This document shows, one piece after another, positions 1 through 8,244 of a stretch of 64,000 nt of DNA (the stretch's first letter is position 1; every line of letters begins with the position of its first letter). This DNA comes from Pseudoruegeria sp. SK021 (lineage in GTDB: Bacteria; Pseudomonadota; Alphaproteobacteria; Rhodobacterales; Rhodobacteraceae). The DNA lies in NCBI RefSeq assembly GCF_002119405.1, contig NZ_MTBG01000014.1, forward strand, positions 1 to 64,000, written 5' to 3'. The notes beneath the pieces were generated by a model. The model was not told where the DNA came from. It made no database searches and saw nothing but the letters and a program-made list of their open reading frames with translations. A program made the position numbers and the translations under genes.

Positions 1-127
1 GAAATGGCGCAAACTCGACGGTCAAAACCGCCTCCCCGAGATCATCCAAGGGGTTGAGTTCCGGGATGGGATCCGCCAACTTCAAACCGCCGCCTGATCA
101 AGCGTCACCAACTTTTGCCCATATCTC
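1..127 (+). mobile_element. Right end of an IS256-family insertion sequence
   Basis: The window opens inside an IS256-family element, with the transposase C-terminus followed about 30 bp later by an AT-richer end (CACCAACTTTTGCCCATATCTC, split here as CACCAACTTTTG then CCCATATCTC). Read inward from position 127 on the minus strand it begins GAGATATGGGCAAAAG, which resembles IS256-type terminal repeats. The boundary near 127 is inferred because the IS3 orfB reading frame to the right stops matching its family exactly there. The other end lies outside the window, so the target duplication cannot be checked. Confidence 0.7.
2..97 (+). CDS. IS256-family transposase, C-terminal fragment (5' end outside window)
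   Basis: The last 31 codons of a plus-strand reading frame enter from the left edge and stop at 95-97. The peptide (KWRKLDGQNRLPEIIQGV, then EFRDGI and a short tail) matches the usual C-terminus of IS256-family DDE transposases, which end in a W-R-x-L-D-G-x-x-x-L-P-x-I-I-x-G-V motif shortly before the stop. The catalytic DDE residues lie upstream of the window, so intactness cannot be judged. Confidence 0.75.
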   Translation, partial: KWRKLDGQNRLPEIIQGVEFRDGIRQLQTAA

Positions 128-164
128 CATGGTCCCCGCGATGATCCTCTATGAACCGGATCAT
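127..164 (-). pseudogene. IS3-family orfB (DDE transposase) 5' fragment
   Basis: An ATG at 164-162 overlaps the orfA stop codon in an ATGA arrangement and reads [13 protein letters not shown]. That is the usual opening of IS3-family orfB proteins (typically M-I-x-F-I-D-x-H-R, then G-V-E-P-I-C). The match ends at about 127, where the IS256 end starts and the frame soon stops. The integrase core with its DDE residues is absent, so this copy cannot make an active transposase from the window sequence alone. Confidence 0.7.
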
Positions 165-487
165 CGTTTGAATGGGCGGTCGAGCTCCGCCTGGGCAAAA
201 TAAGCTGACGCCTTGCGAAGGATCTCATTGGCCTGCTTCAGCTCGCGGTTCTCGCGTTCCAAAGCCTTCATCTTCTCGGCTTGCTCGGTCGTGATCCCGC
301 CACGTTGGCCAGTATCAACCTCGACCTTCTTCACCCAGTCATTCAGCGTCTGTGGCGCGCAGCCGATCTTTGATGAAATCGACACAATCGCCGCCCAACG
401 GCTTTCATGATGTCCTGCGCCATCCAAAACCATCCGCACGGCACGTTCGCGCACTTCAGGTGAATATTTGTTCGTTGTTTTGTTCAT
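161..487 (-). CDS. IS3-family transposase OrfA
   Basis: This 108-residue protein has an N-terminal helix-turn-helix (about residues 10-60, including the [11 protein letters not shown] recognition region) and a C-terminal leucine-zipper-like helix (about 70-95, [17 protein letters not shown]). Both are standard for IS3 OrfA, which binds the terminal repeats and is joined to OrfB by a programmed frameshift. The frame is complete. The downstream orfB is disrupted by the IS256 element, so this OrfA is probably an orphan that could act only as a repressor or decoy, if expressed. Confidence 0.85.
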   Translation of the reverse strand: MNKTTNKYSPEVRERAVRMVLDGAGHHESRWAAIVSISSKIGCAPQTLNDWVKKVEVDTGQRGGITTEQAEKMKALERENRELKQANEILRKASAYFAQAELDRPFKR

Positions 488-510
488 GATGCTCCATCCT
501 ACTCATGAGT

Positions 511-540
511 TGGAGCCTCCGGCAAACCTGGCGCGGTTCA
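511..540 (-). repeat. Terminal inverted repeat of the IS3-family element
   Basis: Read on the minus strand from 540 this begins TGAACCGCGCC and continues AGGTTTGCCGGAGGCTCCA. It is a close match to the TGAACCG...TTTGCCGGAGGCT ends of IS3-family elements common in alphaproteobacteria. It sits about 25 bp upstream of the orfA start, as expected, and marks the edge between the element and host DNA. Confidence 0.75.
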
Positions 541-556
541 AACCGCTCTTTCGCAT

Positions 557-587
557 AGGTCTGCACCGTCAGAGCTGGTGCAGACCT
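557..587. repeat. Perfect 11-bp inverted repeat (hairpin)
   Basis: AGGTCTGCACC (557-567) and GGTGCAGACCT (577-587) form a perfect stem with a 9-nt loop. It lies between the IS3 end and the stop of the ATP-grasp gene. No T-tract follows on either strand, so it is not a typical intrinsic terminator. It may be a remnant of another element's end or a processing structure for the operon on the right. Confidence 0.4.
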
Positions 588-652
588 TACATCATGCTGA
601 CCGATTTCGCGGGGGGCAGATCAGGGAGCAATCACAACGCCCCTTATCCGCA

Positions 653-1699
653 TCAGAGAATAGCAAGTTCACGGTTCGATAAATTTCCCTGATTGCCCTC
701 CCGCATCTCGATTTTCTTTTCGAGGGACATCAACACCGTCTCGGCAAAGTTGGCGTTATACATGTCACAGATGCTCCAGAGACCCCCCGGAGTGAAGACG
801 TTGATTTCGAGAATCTTGTCTCCGACGATATCGAGCCCGACCATGAACAGCCCGTCATGGATGAGCTTTGGGCGCACCAGATCTGCCACAGCAAGGATTT
901 CATCTGTCATCTCGACCTTAACCGCAGTGCCCTTGGCGTGCATGTTGGATCGGACATCCCCTTTTGCCGGCACACGGCGCAGCGCCGCGTATTTTCCATC
1001 TCTCTCCAATGGGCTGCCATTCATCACAAAGACGCGGATGTCCCCGTCCTTGGCCTTGGGCATATAGCCTTGAGCAATCATGTAGCCTTCTTCACTGACC
1101 GCCTCGAAAATCTGGTTGATGTTGGCATCGTTCGGACCATCGATTTTGAAGACGTGTTTGCCACCCGATCCCTGTAACGGCTTAATGATGACGCCCTTCG
1201 GATGTCGGCCGATAAAATCCCGGATCTCTTCAAGGTTCTTGGAAATCAACGAAGGGGGACGAACGGCTTCCGGAAACCCCTGTAAATAAAGTTTGTTTTG
1301 CGCCAGCGCCAACCCGTCGGGGTCGTTTACCACCAACACGCCGCGATCTGCGGCCAGACGTCCGAACATCGGCCCGGCCTGTGCGGCCCAAGGATGCGTC
1401 TCGGCGTCCTGGGACGGATCGTTGCGCAACATCAGCACATCAATTTCGGTTATGTCGATCACTTCTCGTGTCGTTTCGTCCGAATGCAGGGCTTTGTGCA
1501 GCGTCTCGGCCTTCTTAAACGTTCTACGGGGCAAGGTCAGAACGCAGGCATGCAGCGTGTCATCCTCGCGCAACACGAAATCCCCCGGCGTGATATAGCA
1601 AACCTCATGCCCCCGCGCGAGCGCGGCAAGTGCAAACACGGTGGTGGTGAAGTGAGGATGCTCATCTTTGATGGAGTTCACGAAAAAGGCGATACGCAT
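653..1699 (-). CDS. Glutathione synthetase-like ATP-grasp protein
   Basis: This 348-residue ATP-grasp enzyme resembles prokaryotic glutathione synthetase GshB. It has an N-terminal substrate domain (about 1-125, opening MRIAFFVNSI) and a central ATP-grasp (V-I-I-K-P-L-Q-G-S-G-G-K-H-V at about 168-182). The C-terminal metal/ATP site (E-I-N-V-F-T-P-G-G-L, about 305-315) carries the conserved Glu-Asn pair. It is slightly longer than typical GshB (about 315 residues). It is the third gene of an operon with an N-formylglutamate amidohydrolase and a QEGLA metallopeptidase, starting 9 nt after the latter's stop. The company suggests a dedicated peptide-ligating enzyme rather than the housekeeping GshB. 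The actual substrates cannot be read from sequence. Confidence 0.8.
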   Translation of the reverse strand: MRIAFFVNSIKDEHPHFTTTVFALAALARGHEVCYITPGDFVLREDDTLHACVLTLPRRTFKKAETLHKALHSDETTREVIDITEIDVLMLRNDPSQDAETHPWAAQAGPMFGRLAADRGVLVVNDPDGLALAQNKLYLQGFPEAVRPPSLISKNLEEIRDFIGRHPKGVIIKPLQGSGGKHVFKIDGPNDANINQIFEAVSEEGYMIAQGYMPKAKDGDIRVFVMNGSPLERDGKYAALRRVPAKGDVRSNMHAKGTAVKVEMTDEILAVADLVRPKLIHDGLFMVGLDIVGDKILEINVFTPGGLWSICDMYNANFAETVLMSLEKKIEMREGNQGNLSNRELAIL

Positions 1700-1708
1700 G
1701 TGGAATTC

Positions 1709-3583
1709 CTATCTTGAAACAAGGTCGGCAGGCGACATGCCCGCACGCACAGCAGCAAGGCGCCCTTCGGGGCCCTTACCGGTCAGAAATGTCGGGGTGA
1801 TCGGCGGCACCTTGAGCAACCCGCGTGCGGCGAGTTCCTCAATCTGCGGAAACTGGGTTTTGGCAAACTTGCCCAGCCAAAATGGGTCAAGCGAATGTCC
1901 GGCACCAAGATGGGCCAGAACATCCCGCAAACCGCGCAGATAAATGGCATCTTTTGCAAGGCCACCGGACCGGTACAGACGCACGGCAAGATTGAAGGCG
2001 GCACTGTCCGAAAAGCCATGTTCACGGGTTAGTATTCGGTAGGTTTGGATGAAATCGGCACCCTCCAACATTGCGGCGCAGCCGACGACGCGCGCCGCAA
2101 GCAGGCGCAAACGCCCAAAGGTCAGCCCACCGACAAGATATTCTGCGAACACCGCCAGACCTTCTTGAATGCCCTCATATCCGGCCAATCCGGTGCGAAA
2201 AATCCGCAACCCCTGCGCATCTCCGGCAAAATAGGTCATCAGATGAACACCGATTTCGTGTGCCAGCAGCGCCTGAACCCGGCTGCGCGCCATGCGCGTA
2301 TGGCGCGAAATCATCAGGCACGGGCCGGACACCATCATCCCCGCTGGCAAGTCGTCCCGGATCACGACGTCCGCATCAAAACCGGAATATTCTGTTTGAT
2401 AGCCTGCCACCATTTCGCAGGCGGACGCCTGCAACTCATAGCAATCCACGTGCCCCTCGAGGCCCCCCTCGCCTCTCGACGTTGGTCCATCAGGATGCGG
2501 CAATGCGAGAATGTCTTGCGCCATGCGCAACAACTCTGGCTCGACCGGCCCATAGAGCAACCGGGTCGCCTCGCGAAACCGGGGGGTGCCACGCAGGTCA
2601 ATCGCGGTTAATTGCAGGTCAAGTTCCCGTTGTCTGTCGCGATAAATCCCGGACAGAAGCGGGTCTTCGAGATTTTCAAATTTAATGGAATTCAGCGCCT
2701 TTTTCTGCGCATCCACGTCCACCGTAAGCGGGCGGTACAGAAGTCGAGGGGGTCGGTCCTGCCGGCCAGCTTTGAACGTCTCCCACGCATCAGTGGTGTT
2801 GATCGGCGTTACCGCCATCAGAAAATCGAACGAGCAGGACACTTGATCCATCTGCTTGTCCAGCTTGCGCACCGTATCCACAAAAGACGCACGGCCCAAC
2901 GCCCGGTGTGAGGATATTGTCAAAGCGCCGCTTGCGTTTGCAAAGGCAGCGGCACCTTGCAAACAGGCGTCAAAGACGTTGGCGACCACCCGTTCGCGCA
3001 GATCTGGGTAGACGGCATCGGAGTCTGGCTGACGATAGATCGGCGCGAACCGGATGGATAGGAACCCTAGTTCAGGATCCAGTCCAGCCAGCGGGCCGCG
3101 ATCCTTGTGGCCCACCACGCGGGTGCGCAAAACCGGCGAACGATAGCGCACAGAGACACTCTGGATGGCCTTGCCGACGGCCTCAAGCGCGGCGCAGCTT
3201 GGCCCCGCAGCGTCGCATTCCAACGCAATCTCAAAATCCGGCAGGTATGGGCTGTCTTCGGTCAACAGTTGATCCTGATCGAACTCGGACACCTCGATCA
3301 CGAGGAACGCGCCAAAGCGCGCGATCATTGCCTGCCCAATCCGGTTCAGGGTCGCGGCGTCTTCGACAAGGTCGGGCGACACCAAATAGGATGCGTTCGC
3401 TGTGGTTATGTCATAGGCGGCTTGGCGCGGGCCGTCACTTTTCTGATGCACACAAATGAACGGAAGTGGCCGGTCAATATGGACCCCCCCTGCCGATGGC
3501 AACGTGTCGCGCACCGCTTTGGCCGCGTTCAGGGCCGCAACGATCTCATCGATTGAGATGTTGGATGAGGTCATTCCGGTCAT
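1709..3583 (-). CDS. QEGLA-motif (DUF1704/MATCAP-like) zinc metallopeptidase
   Basis: This 624-residue protein is of the flavohemoglobin expression-modulating QEGLA type (DUF1704). The zinc site is clear: HEIGVH at 442-447 (an HExxxH motif) followed by IQEGLA at 472-477, whose Glu should be the third ligand. Eukaryotic members (MATCAP/TMCP) are tubulin carboxypeptidases with the same HExxxH-E arrangement; the bacterial substrate is unknown. There is no signal peptide, so it is probably cytosolic. Its ATG overlaps the stop of the upstream amidohydrolase by 4 nt (ATGA), and the ATP-grasp gene follows within 10 nt, so all three are translationally linked. An ATG three codons downstream is an alternative start. 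The flavohemoglobin name is historical and not supported by this context. Confidence 0.85.
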   Translation of the reverse strand: MTGMTSSNISIDEIVAALNAAKAVRDTLPSAGGVHIDRPLPFICVHQKSDGPRQAAYDITTANASYLVSPDLVEDAATLNRIGQAMIARFGAFLVIEVSEFDQDQLLTEDSPYLPDFEIALECDAAGPSCAALEAVGKAIQSVSVRYRSPVLRTRVVGHKDRGPLAGLDPELGFLSIRFAPIYRQPDSDAVYPDLRERVVANVFDACLQGAAAFANASGALTISSHRALGRASFVDTVRKLDKQMDQVSCSFDFLMAVTPINTTDAWETFKAGRQDRPPRLLYRPLTVDVDAQKKALNSIKFENLEDPLLSGIYRDRQRELDLQLTAIDLRGTPRFREATRLLYGPVEPELLRMAQDILALPHPDGPTSRGEGGLEGHVDCYELQASACEMVAGYQTEYSGFDADVVIRDDLPAGMMVSGPCLMISRHTRMARSRVQALLAHEIGVHLMTYFAGDAQGLRIFRTGLAGYEGIQEGLAVFAEYLVGGLTFGRLRLLAARVVGCAAMLEGADFIQTYRILTREHGFSDSAAFNLAVRLYRSGGLAKDAIYLRGLRDVLAHLGAGHSLDPFWLGKFAKTQFPQIEELAARGLLKVPPITPTFLTGKGPEGRLAAVRAGMSPADLVSR

Positions 3584-4401
3584 GACATGCCTTTGACGAT
3601 GTCCTCAAGCATAGGCAGCGTCGACCGGATCATCGCGCGCATGGCGACCAGTGCCTCGCGGTCGGGATTGCCGCTCCATTCATCCATGAAGAACTTTTTG
3701 AACTCGATCGCGATGCCGCACCCCGTGTCTGGGAAATGCTCATGGATAAAGCGGGTCTGCTCGCCTTTGCCTTGGAATGACACGTTCTCGCGCACGTCCA
3801 TTCGATGGCCGCGAAATTCAAACTCTTGCAATTTGGCGATAAACGGATCGATTACATGCGCCCATTTTGCGCGATCCATCGACGATGTGCCGATGTTGAT
3901 TTCCGGCATGGATTCGGGATCGGCGGCAGGCGCGCCGGGTCCCTCGCGGCGATGGTTATAGCTGTGGATGTCCAGCACAATAAAATGGCCGTACTGTTCT
4001 TCCAACTCGCGCAGCATGGTCTTCAGCATGATGTAATAATGATCATGCATCTGAAGGGATTGCTTGACCATCTCTTCGCTGGGCTCGTCCTTCCAGACCT
4101 CCAGACCCCAAGATTGTTCCGGCGAAAGATATACCGCCTCGTCACGGGCCCGGTTCAGATCAACCGCAAAGCGTGAGCGGTGAAAGGCGATCCGGTTGGC
4201 GAGGTCGCGGATGGTGAATTCGGTGAACGGGTCTTCTTCGCGCAGACGGTCATCCTCGGGAAGCGCCATTTGGGCTTCCATGTCATGCCTGACTTCATGA
4301 CCATTATGGATCGCTGTGCCGAGGATGGGAGAGGCCCCACGGTGGATCGTAAACCAGTCCCGATCGGTGGTTTTAAGGGCAATTCCTTGTTCGGTCGGCA
4401 T
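3580..4401 (-). CDS. N-formylglutamate amidohydrolase family protein
   Basis: This 273-residue protein belongs to the N-formylglutamate amidohydrolase (HutG-like) family, which removes an acyl group from N-acylated amino acids using zinc. Visible features are the early G-T-A-I-H-N-G-H segment, the V-L-D-I-H-S-Y-N-H-R motif with the likely metal-binding Asp and His (about 144-153), and a late I-A-I-E-F-K-K-F-F segment. It starts the three-gene operon, with AAGGAG placed 8 nt before its ATG. No histidine-utilisation genes are nearby, so a role in hut catabolism is unlikely. A hydrolytic step on a peptide handled by the two downstream gene products is more consistent, but that is inference. Confidence 0.8.
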   Translation of the reverse strand: MPTEQGIALKTTDRDWFTIHRGASPILGTAIHNGHEVRHDMEAQMALPEDDRLREEDPFTEFTIRDLANRIAFHRSRFAVDLNRARDEAVYLSPEQSWGLEVWKDEPSEEMVKQSLQMHDHYYIMLKTMLRELEEQYGHFIVLDIHSYNHRREGPGAPAADPESMPEINIGTSSMDRAKWAHVIDPFIAKLQEFEFRGHRMDVRENVSFQGKGEQTRFIHEHFPDTGCGIAIEFKKFFMDEWSGNPDREALVAMRAMIRSTLPMLEDIVKGMS

Positions 4402-4453
4402 GTGGGCTCCTTAATCGTCTGACGCGGGGCTGATGAGCGATGGGCCTGAAACA

Positions 4454-4490
4454 ACCACTCCTGCGGCCGGGGGCGGGCCGCAGGAGTGGT
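4454..4490 (-). terminator. Hairpin terminator after the PRC-barrel gene
   Basis: ACCACTCCTGCGGCC (4454-4468) pairs perfectly with GGCCGCAGGAGTGGT (4476-4490) around a 7-nt loop. On the minus strand the stem is followed by TTGTTT, so it fits an intrinsic terminator for the PRC-barrel gene that stops at 4502. It also separates that gene from the amidohydrolase operon. Confidence 0.75.
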
Positions 4491-4501
4491 GTGATCAACC
4501 G

Positions 4502-4855
4502 TTAGAGCCAGTAAAACGGCACCCCGTAATGCTCATAGGTCCGCTGTTCCCAGTCGCGGTCGGTGCGCCAGTTGTCATTGCGCGCCGGTGCGCCTGTCAC
4601 TTCTTGCTCAGTGACATCGGTGACAAACCCGTTCTTGGTGGGATCGTAATGAAGCTTGCCCCACGGCAGGGGATGATGTCCTTCGCCCATGCCAAGGAAG
4701 CCACCAAAGCCGATGACGGCATAGGCGACCTTGCCGGAGGACTTGTCGATCATCAGATGGTCAATGGACCCGATGTGGGTGCCATCCCGGCCATAGACTT
4801 CTGTGCCATTCACATCAGACGACGATACAAGGCTGCTGCGTGCTGAATTGTCCAT
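4502..4855 (-). CDS. PRC-barrel domain protein
   Basis: This 117-residue protein has one PRC-barrel domain (about residues 10-85: S-D-V-N-G-T-E-V-Y-G, I-G-S-I-D-H-L-M-I-D and Y-A-V-I-G-F-G-G-F-L-G-M-G). Small PRC-barrel proteins occur in many alphaproteobacteria and are often induced by general stress; their biochemical role is not defined. The start at 4855 is chosen over a longer frame because CTAAGGAGAG lies just upstream of that ATG. It is monocistronic, with its own hairpin terminator and a possible EcfG-type promoter. Confidence 0.85.
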   Translation of the reverse strand: MDNSARSSLVSSSDVNGTEVYGRDGTHIGSIDHLMIDKSSGKVAYAVIGFGGFLGMGEGHHPLPWGKLHYDPTKNGFVTDVTEQEVTGAPARNDNWRTDRDWEQRTYEHYGVPFYWL

Positions 4856-4884
4856 TTTCTCTCTCCTTAGCGGTGTCACGGGAA

Positions 4885-4911
4885 CAACCAAGGAAAGCTC
4901 AAATCGGTTCC
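4885..4911 (-). promoter_or_regulatory. Candidate EcfG-type general-stress promoter
   Basis: On the minus strand GGAAC (4911-4907) is followed after a 17-bp spacer by GGTTG (4889-4885). The alphaproteobacterial EcfG consensus is GGAAC with a 16-17 bp spacer and then CGTT, so the -35 matches and the -10 differs at the first base. The site lies about 30 bp before the PRC-barrel start codon, and PRC-barrel genes are frequent EcfG targets. The rest of the 304-bp gap 4856-5159 shows nothing else recognisable. Confidence 0.4.
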
Positions 4912-5159
4912 ATTTGACGAAAAGGCTGGCAAAAAACCGCGCAGATGAGTTCGCCATCGACGATGGGCCTGATCAACAGACTGCGTCCCATAGATCGTTC
5001 GCAGCGGTGACTCCGGCCCTCCGAAGGGCACCAAAGCAATCAAGCCGCGGCTATGTGGGCCAAGGTCACGGGCTATGTTGATCATTTTCAAATATTATTT
5101 GATAGGTTGTGACGCCCCTCTTGTCAAAAGACCGGTGTGAGGATGCACCCTGAACAGCA

Positions 5160-8060
5160 ATGTGGATTTTGGCCATGAAGATTGATCTGAACGCGCTTTT
5201 TGCGCATGCGCCATCGCCCTATGTGCTTGTCGACCCCGATCTGCGCGTGGTTTGGGCGAACGATGCCTATCTCAAGGTGATAGGGCGCACCCAAGACTCC
5301 TTGATCGGGCAAATTTTGACCGAAGAATTTCCTGCGCCCGCCGAGTCCGTGTCAGATCAGATGCTGCGTAAATCGTTCCGCCGTGTGCTGGCCACTGGAC
5401 AGGCGGATCACCTTCCGCTGATTCCGTATCCCATCAAGGCCGAGGATGGCAGTCTGGTCGAACGGTATTGGAGTGCCACGCATACCCCCATTCTGGATGC
5501 CGACGGCCGGGTTGAGTTCATTTTGCAAAATACCATGGATGTAACCGATCTTCATCGCGCCGACCTAGCCGAAGATGCCGAACATGGCGCCCGCAACGCG
5601 GCCCTGTTGCAGCGCGCCGAAGCCGTCGCAACCGAGAATCTGGCGCTTGGAAAGATGACCGAGTTCTTTCAATCCGCGTTCGATCATGCCCCCAGTTTCA
5701 TGGCGATCCTGAATGGCCCAAACCATGAATTTCAGATCGTCAATCAGGCTTACACCGACCTGATCGGCGGGCGCGATGTCATCGGGTTGCCGGTGCGCGA
5801 GGCCTTGCCGGAAATCGAAGGGCAAGGCTTCTATGAGTTGCTCGAGCAGGTTTACCAATCGGGTCAGCCCGTCTCATTTAAAGGGATGCCGGCGCAAATT
5901 CAGGTCGTTCCCGGCGGGCCTCCAGAACAGCATTTCGTCGACTTCATTTTTCACCCGCTGAATGACCACACCGGCAAGCCAACCGGCATCTTTGTTCAAG
6001 GGCATGACGTCACGGGCCAGAAAGTGGCCGAAACGAACCTGACGGCGACCCGGGAAAAATTCCGGACCATGGCACAGACCATGCCGGTTCATGTGTGGAC
6101 CGCTGATAAAACCGGTGGTCTGAACTGGCTGAATACACGCGTTTACGAATTCACTGGGATGGCGGAAGGCGCACTTTATAGCGTCGACTGGGTCCGTGTC
6201 GTCCATCCTGACGATCTTGGGTCGGCAGTTGAAGTCTGGAAGGCCGCGATTGAGCAGGGTCAGAGCTACGAGACCGAATTTCGCATCCGCAAGGCCGATG
6301 GCAGTTATCGCTGGCACATCGTCCGTGCGTCACCGTTGTTGGCCGATGATGGGACGTTAACGGGCTGGGTCGGCACCAACACCGATATCGATGAACGTAA
6401 AGCCATTGAGGCTGAGATTGCCCAGCTGAATTCGACGCTGGAAGCCCGGGTCGCCGCGCGGAACCGCGAGTTGGAAGAATTGTACGCCGCCCTGCGCCAA
6501 AGCCAGAAGCTGGAGGCGATCGGCGGCCTCGCAGGTGGGATTGCCCATGATTTCAACAACCTCCTACAGGTGGTTCTGGGCAATCTGCAACTTGCCATTC
6601 GGGGCATGCCATCGGACTCTTCCGGCAAGAAACACCTCGATCAGGCCATGCGAAGCGTCAAGCGCGGCGCGACCCTTGCTTCTCAGCTGCTGTCGTTTGC
6701 CCGCAAGCAACCGCTTGCGCCCGTGGTCATCAACTTAACCCGGCTGGTCAGTGACACCACCGACATGCTGCACAGCGCCATCGGTGAGGGGGTGGCATTG
6801 GAAACGCGGTTTGACGCCGATCTGTGGAATACCAGTGTTGACCCCAGCAGCATGGAAAATGCGCTGTTGAACCTCGCGATCAACGCGCGCGACGCGATGG
6901 AAGGGCAAGGAACGCTGACCATTCAGGTGGCCAATGCCGAGTTGGACACAGCTTATGCGCACACCCACCCAGACGCGAAACCTGGGCAGTATATCTGGCT
7001 GGCAGTGACGGATACCGGCTGCGGTATGGCACCGGAAACCGTTGAGCGGATATTTGAGCCCTTCTTTACCACCAAGATGGACGGACACGGGACCGGTCTG
7101 GGATTGTCGATGGTGTATGGGTTCGCAAAGCAGTCGGGCGGTCACGTGACACTTGAAAGCAAGCTTGGGGTCGGAACCACCTTTAACCTGTATCTGCCGC
7201 GGTCGTTCGAGGCTGAACAGATACCGCCGCCGGTGGGCGATGACGGCCTATCCGGTGGGTCCGAAACGATCCTTGTGGTCGAAGATGACGCCGACGTTCG
7301 CGACACCGCATGCAATCTGCTGACAGACCTTGGGTACAGCGTGTTGCAAGCGTCTGGCGCCGACCAAGCTGTGACCATCCTGAAAGCCGGCCAACATATC
7401 GATCTTCTGTTCACCGATGTGGTGATGCCGGGAACGATGACCGGCCACGAATTGGCCGAGGCCTTGAGCGAACTGCGCCCAGATGTGCCGGTGCTGTTCA
7501 CCTCTGGGTTTGTCCGGGATTCCATCGTCCATAACGGTCGGCTGGATGCCGGGGTTCACCTGATCGGAAAGCCCTACACGCGGGTGGAACTGGCGCAAAA
7601 GATCCGGGATGTTCTTGGCTCACATGGTTCAGCGATCAGCCCATATCCGGTGCTTCCGCTGACGCCCTCTGACCCGCGCGGGGCACCACAGCTTCCTGAT
7701 CGCAAAGGCCTGCGTATTTTGGTCTGCGAGGATGATCCCTTGATCCGCCTCGACATGGCAGAAACGCTGCGGGACGCTGGCTTCGACGTGCTGGAGGCGC
7801 CTAGCGCCGCAAAGGCACTTGATGTGCTGCAATCGCAGCCCGTGGATCTGTTGATCACCGATGTGGGTTTGCCCGATCAATCCGGTGAGGTGCTTGCGCA
7901 GCACGCGCGGGGGGCCAATCCGGATCTGCCGGTAATTTTCGCGACCGGCGGTGTGGATATCGCCTCGGCCGCGACGTTGGGAAATTGCAAAGTGTTGAGT
8001 AAACCCTTCGATGACACCGTTCTTCTGGGGGCCATCGATGCCATTTTGACCGCAGGGTAA
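5160..8060 (+). CDS. PAS-containing hybrid sensor histidine kinase with two receiver domains
   Basis: This 966-residue soluble hybrid kinase has three PAS/PAC units (about 8-130, 170-290, 300-415), a short coiled coil (415-450) and a HisKA domain with phospho-accepting His463 in GGIAHDFNN. The HATPase domain shows an N-box around 567-578, DTGCGM at 618-623 and GHGTGLGLS at 642-650. Two C-terminal receivers carry phospho-acceptors D753 (FTDVVMPG) and D901 (ITDVGLPD). There are no membrane segments, so it senses a cytosolic signal, perhaps redox or a small ligand through PAS. An ATG at 5175 is equally plausible as start, since family members begin just before the N-A-L-F-A-H-A-P segment. No DNA-binding partner regulator is adjacent; the output is probably phosphotransfer to an unlinked protein. 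Confidence 0.9.
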   Translation: MWILAMKIDLNALFAHAPSPYVLVDPDLRVVWANDAYLKVIGRTQDSLIGQILTEEFPAPAESVSDQMLRKSFRRVLATGQADHLPLIPYPIKAEDGSLVERYWSATHTPILDADGRVEFILQNTMDVTDLHRADLAEDAEHGARNAALLQRAEAVATENLALGKMTEFFQSAFDHAPSFMAILNGPNHEFQIVNQAYTDLIGGRDVIGLPVREALPEIEGQGFYELLEQVYQSGQPVSFKGMPAQIQVVPGGPPEQHFVDFIFHPLNDHTGKPTGIFVQGHDVTGQKVAETNLTATREKFRTMAQTMPVHVWTADKTGGLNWLNTRVYEFTGMAEGALYSVDWVRVVHPDDLGSAVEVWKAAIEQGQSYETEFRIRKADGSYRWHIVRASPLLADDGTLTGWVGTNTDIDERKAIEAEIAQLNSTLEARVAARNRELEELYAALRQSQKLEAIGGLAGGIAHDFNNLLQVVLGNLQLAIRGMPSDSSGKKHLDQAMRSVKRGATLASQLLSFARKQPLAPVVINLTRLVSDTTDMLHSAIGEGVALETRFDADLWNTSVDPSSMENALLNLAINARDAMEGQGTLTIQVANAELDTAYAHTHPDAKPGQYIWLAVTDTGCGMAPETVERIFEPFFTTKMDGHGTGLGLSMVYGFAKQSGGHVTLESKLGVGTTFNLYLPRSFEAEQIPPPVGDDGLSGGSETILVVEDDADVRDTACNLLTDLGYSVLQASGADQAVTILKAGQHIDLLFTDVVMPGTMTGHELAEALSELRPDVPVLFTSGFVRDSIVHNGRLDAGVHLIGKPYTRVELAQKIRDVLGSHGSAISPYPVLPLTPSDPRGAPQLPDRKGLRILVCEDDPLIRLDMAETLRDAGFDVLEAPSAAKALDVLQSQPVDLLITDVGLPDQSGEVLAQHARGANPDLPVIFATGGVDIASAATLGNCKVLSKPFDDTVLLGAIDAILTAG

Positions 8061-8244
8061 ATGGATAAAGCCGCGGCATCGTGGGCATTTCGCCGTGATT
8101 TTATCGCAAGGTTTCGTGCTCTCCGGATGAAGTTGCTCCCCGGGGAGGGTTCGGCTGAAAGCGCCGCAAACTGCTGTGCTTCGGTGAGGCCGTTGGCGGT
8201 GCCGTCCCGCAGTCACACCACCGAAATGCGTGTCCCTCCGTGCC

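Larger units (their letters stand above)
127..540 (-). mobile_element. IS3-family element remnant interrupted by the IS256 element
   Basis: This remnant holds the left terminal repeat (511-540), a complete orfA (161-487) and only the first dozen codons of orfB. It is cut at about 127 where the IS256 end begins. The order terminal repeat, orfA, overlapping orfB is typical of IS3-family elements. The rest of orfB and the second terminal repeat presumably lie to the left of the IS256 element, outside the window, or have been lost. Confidence 0.75.

Noticed and set aside
557-587. Hairpin considered as terminator of the ATP-grasp operon
   Set aside because: The stem is good but there is no T-tract on the minus strand and it lies about 65 nt past the stop, so it is recorded only as a repeat.
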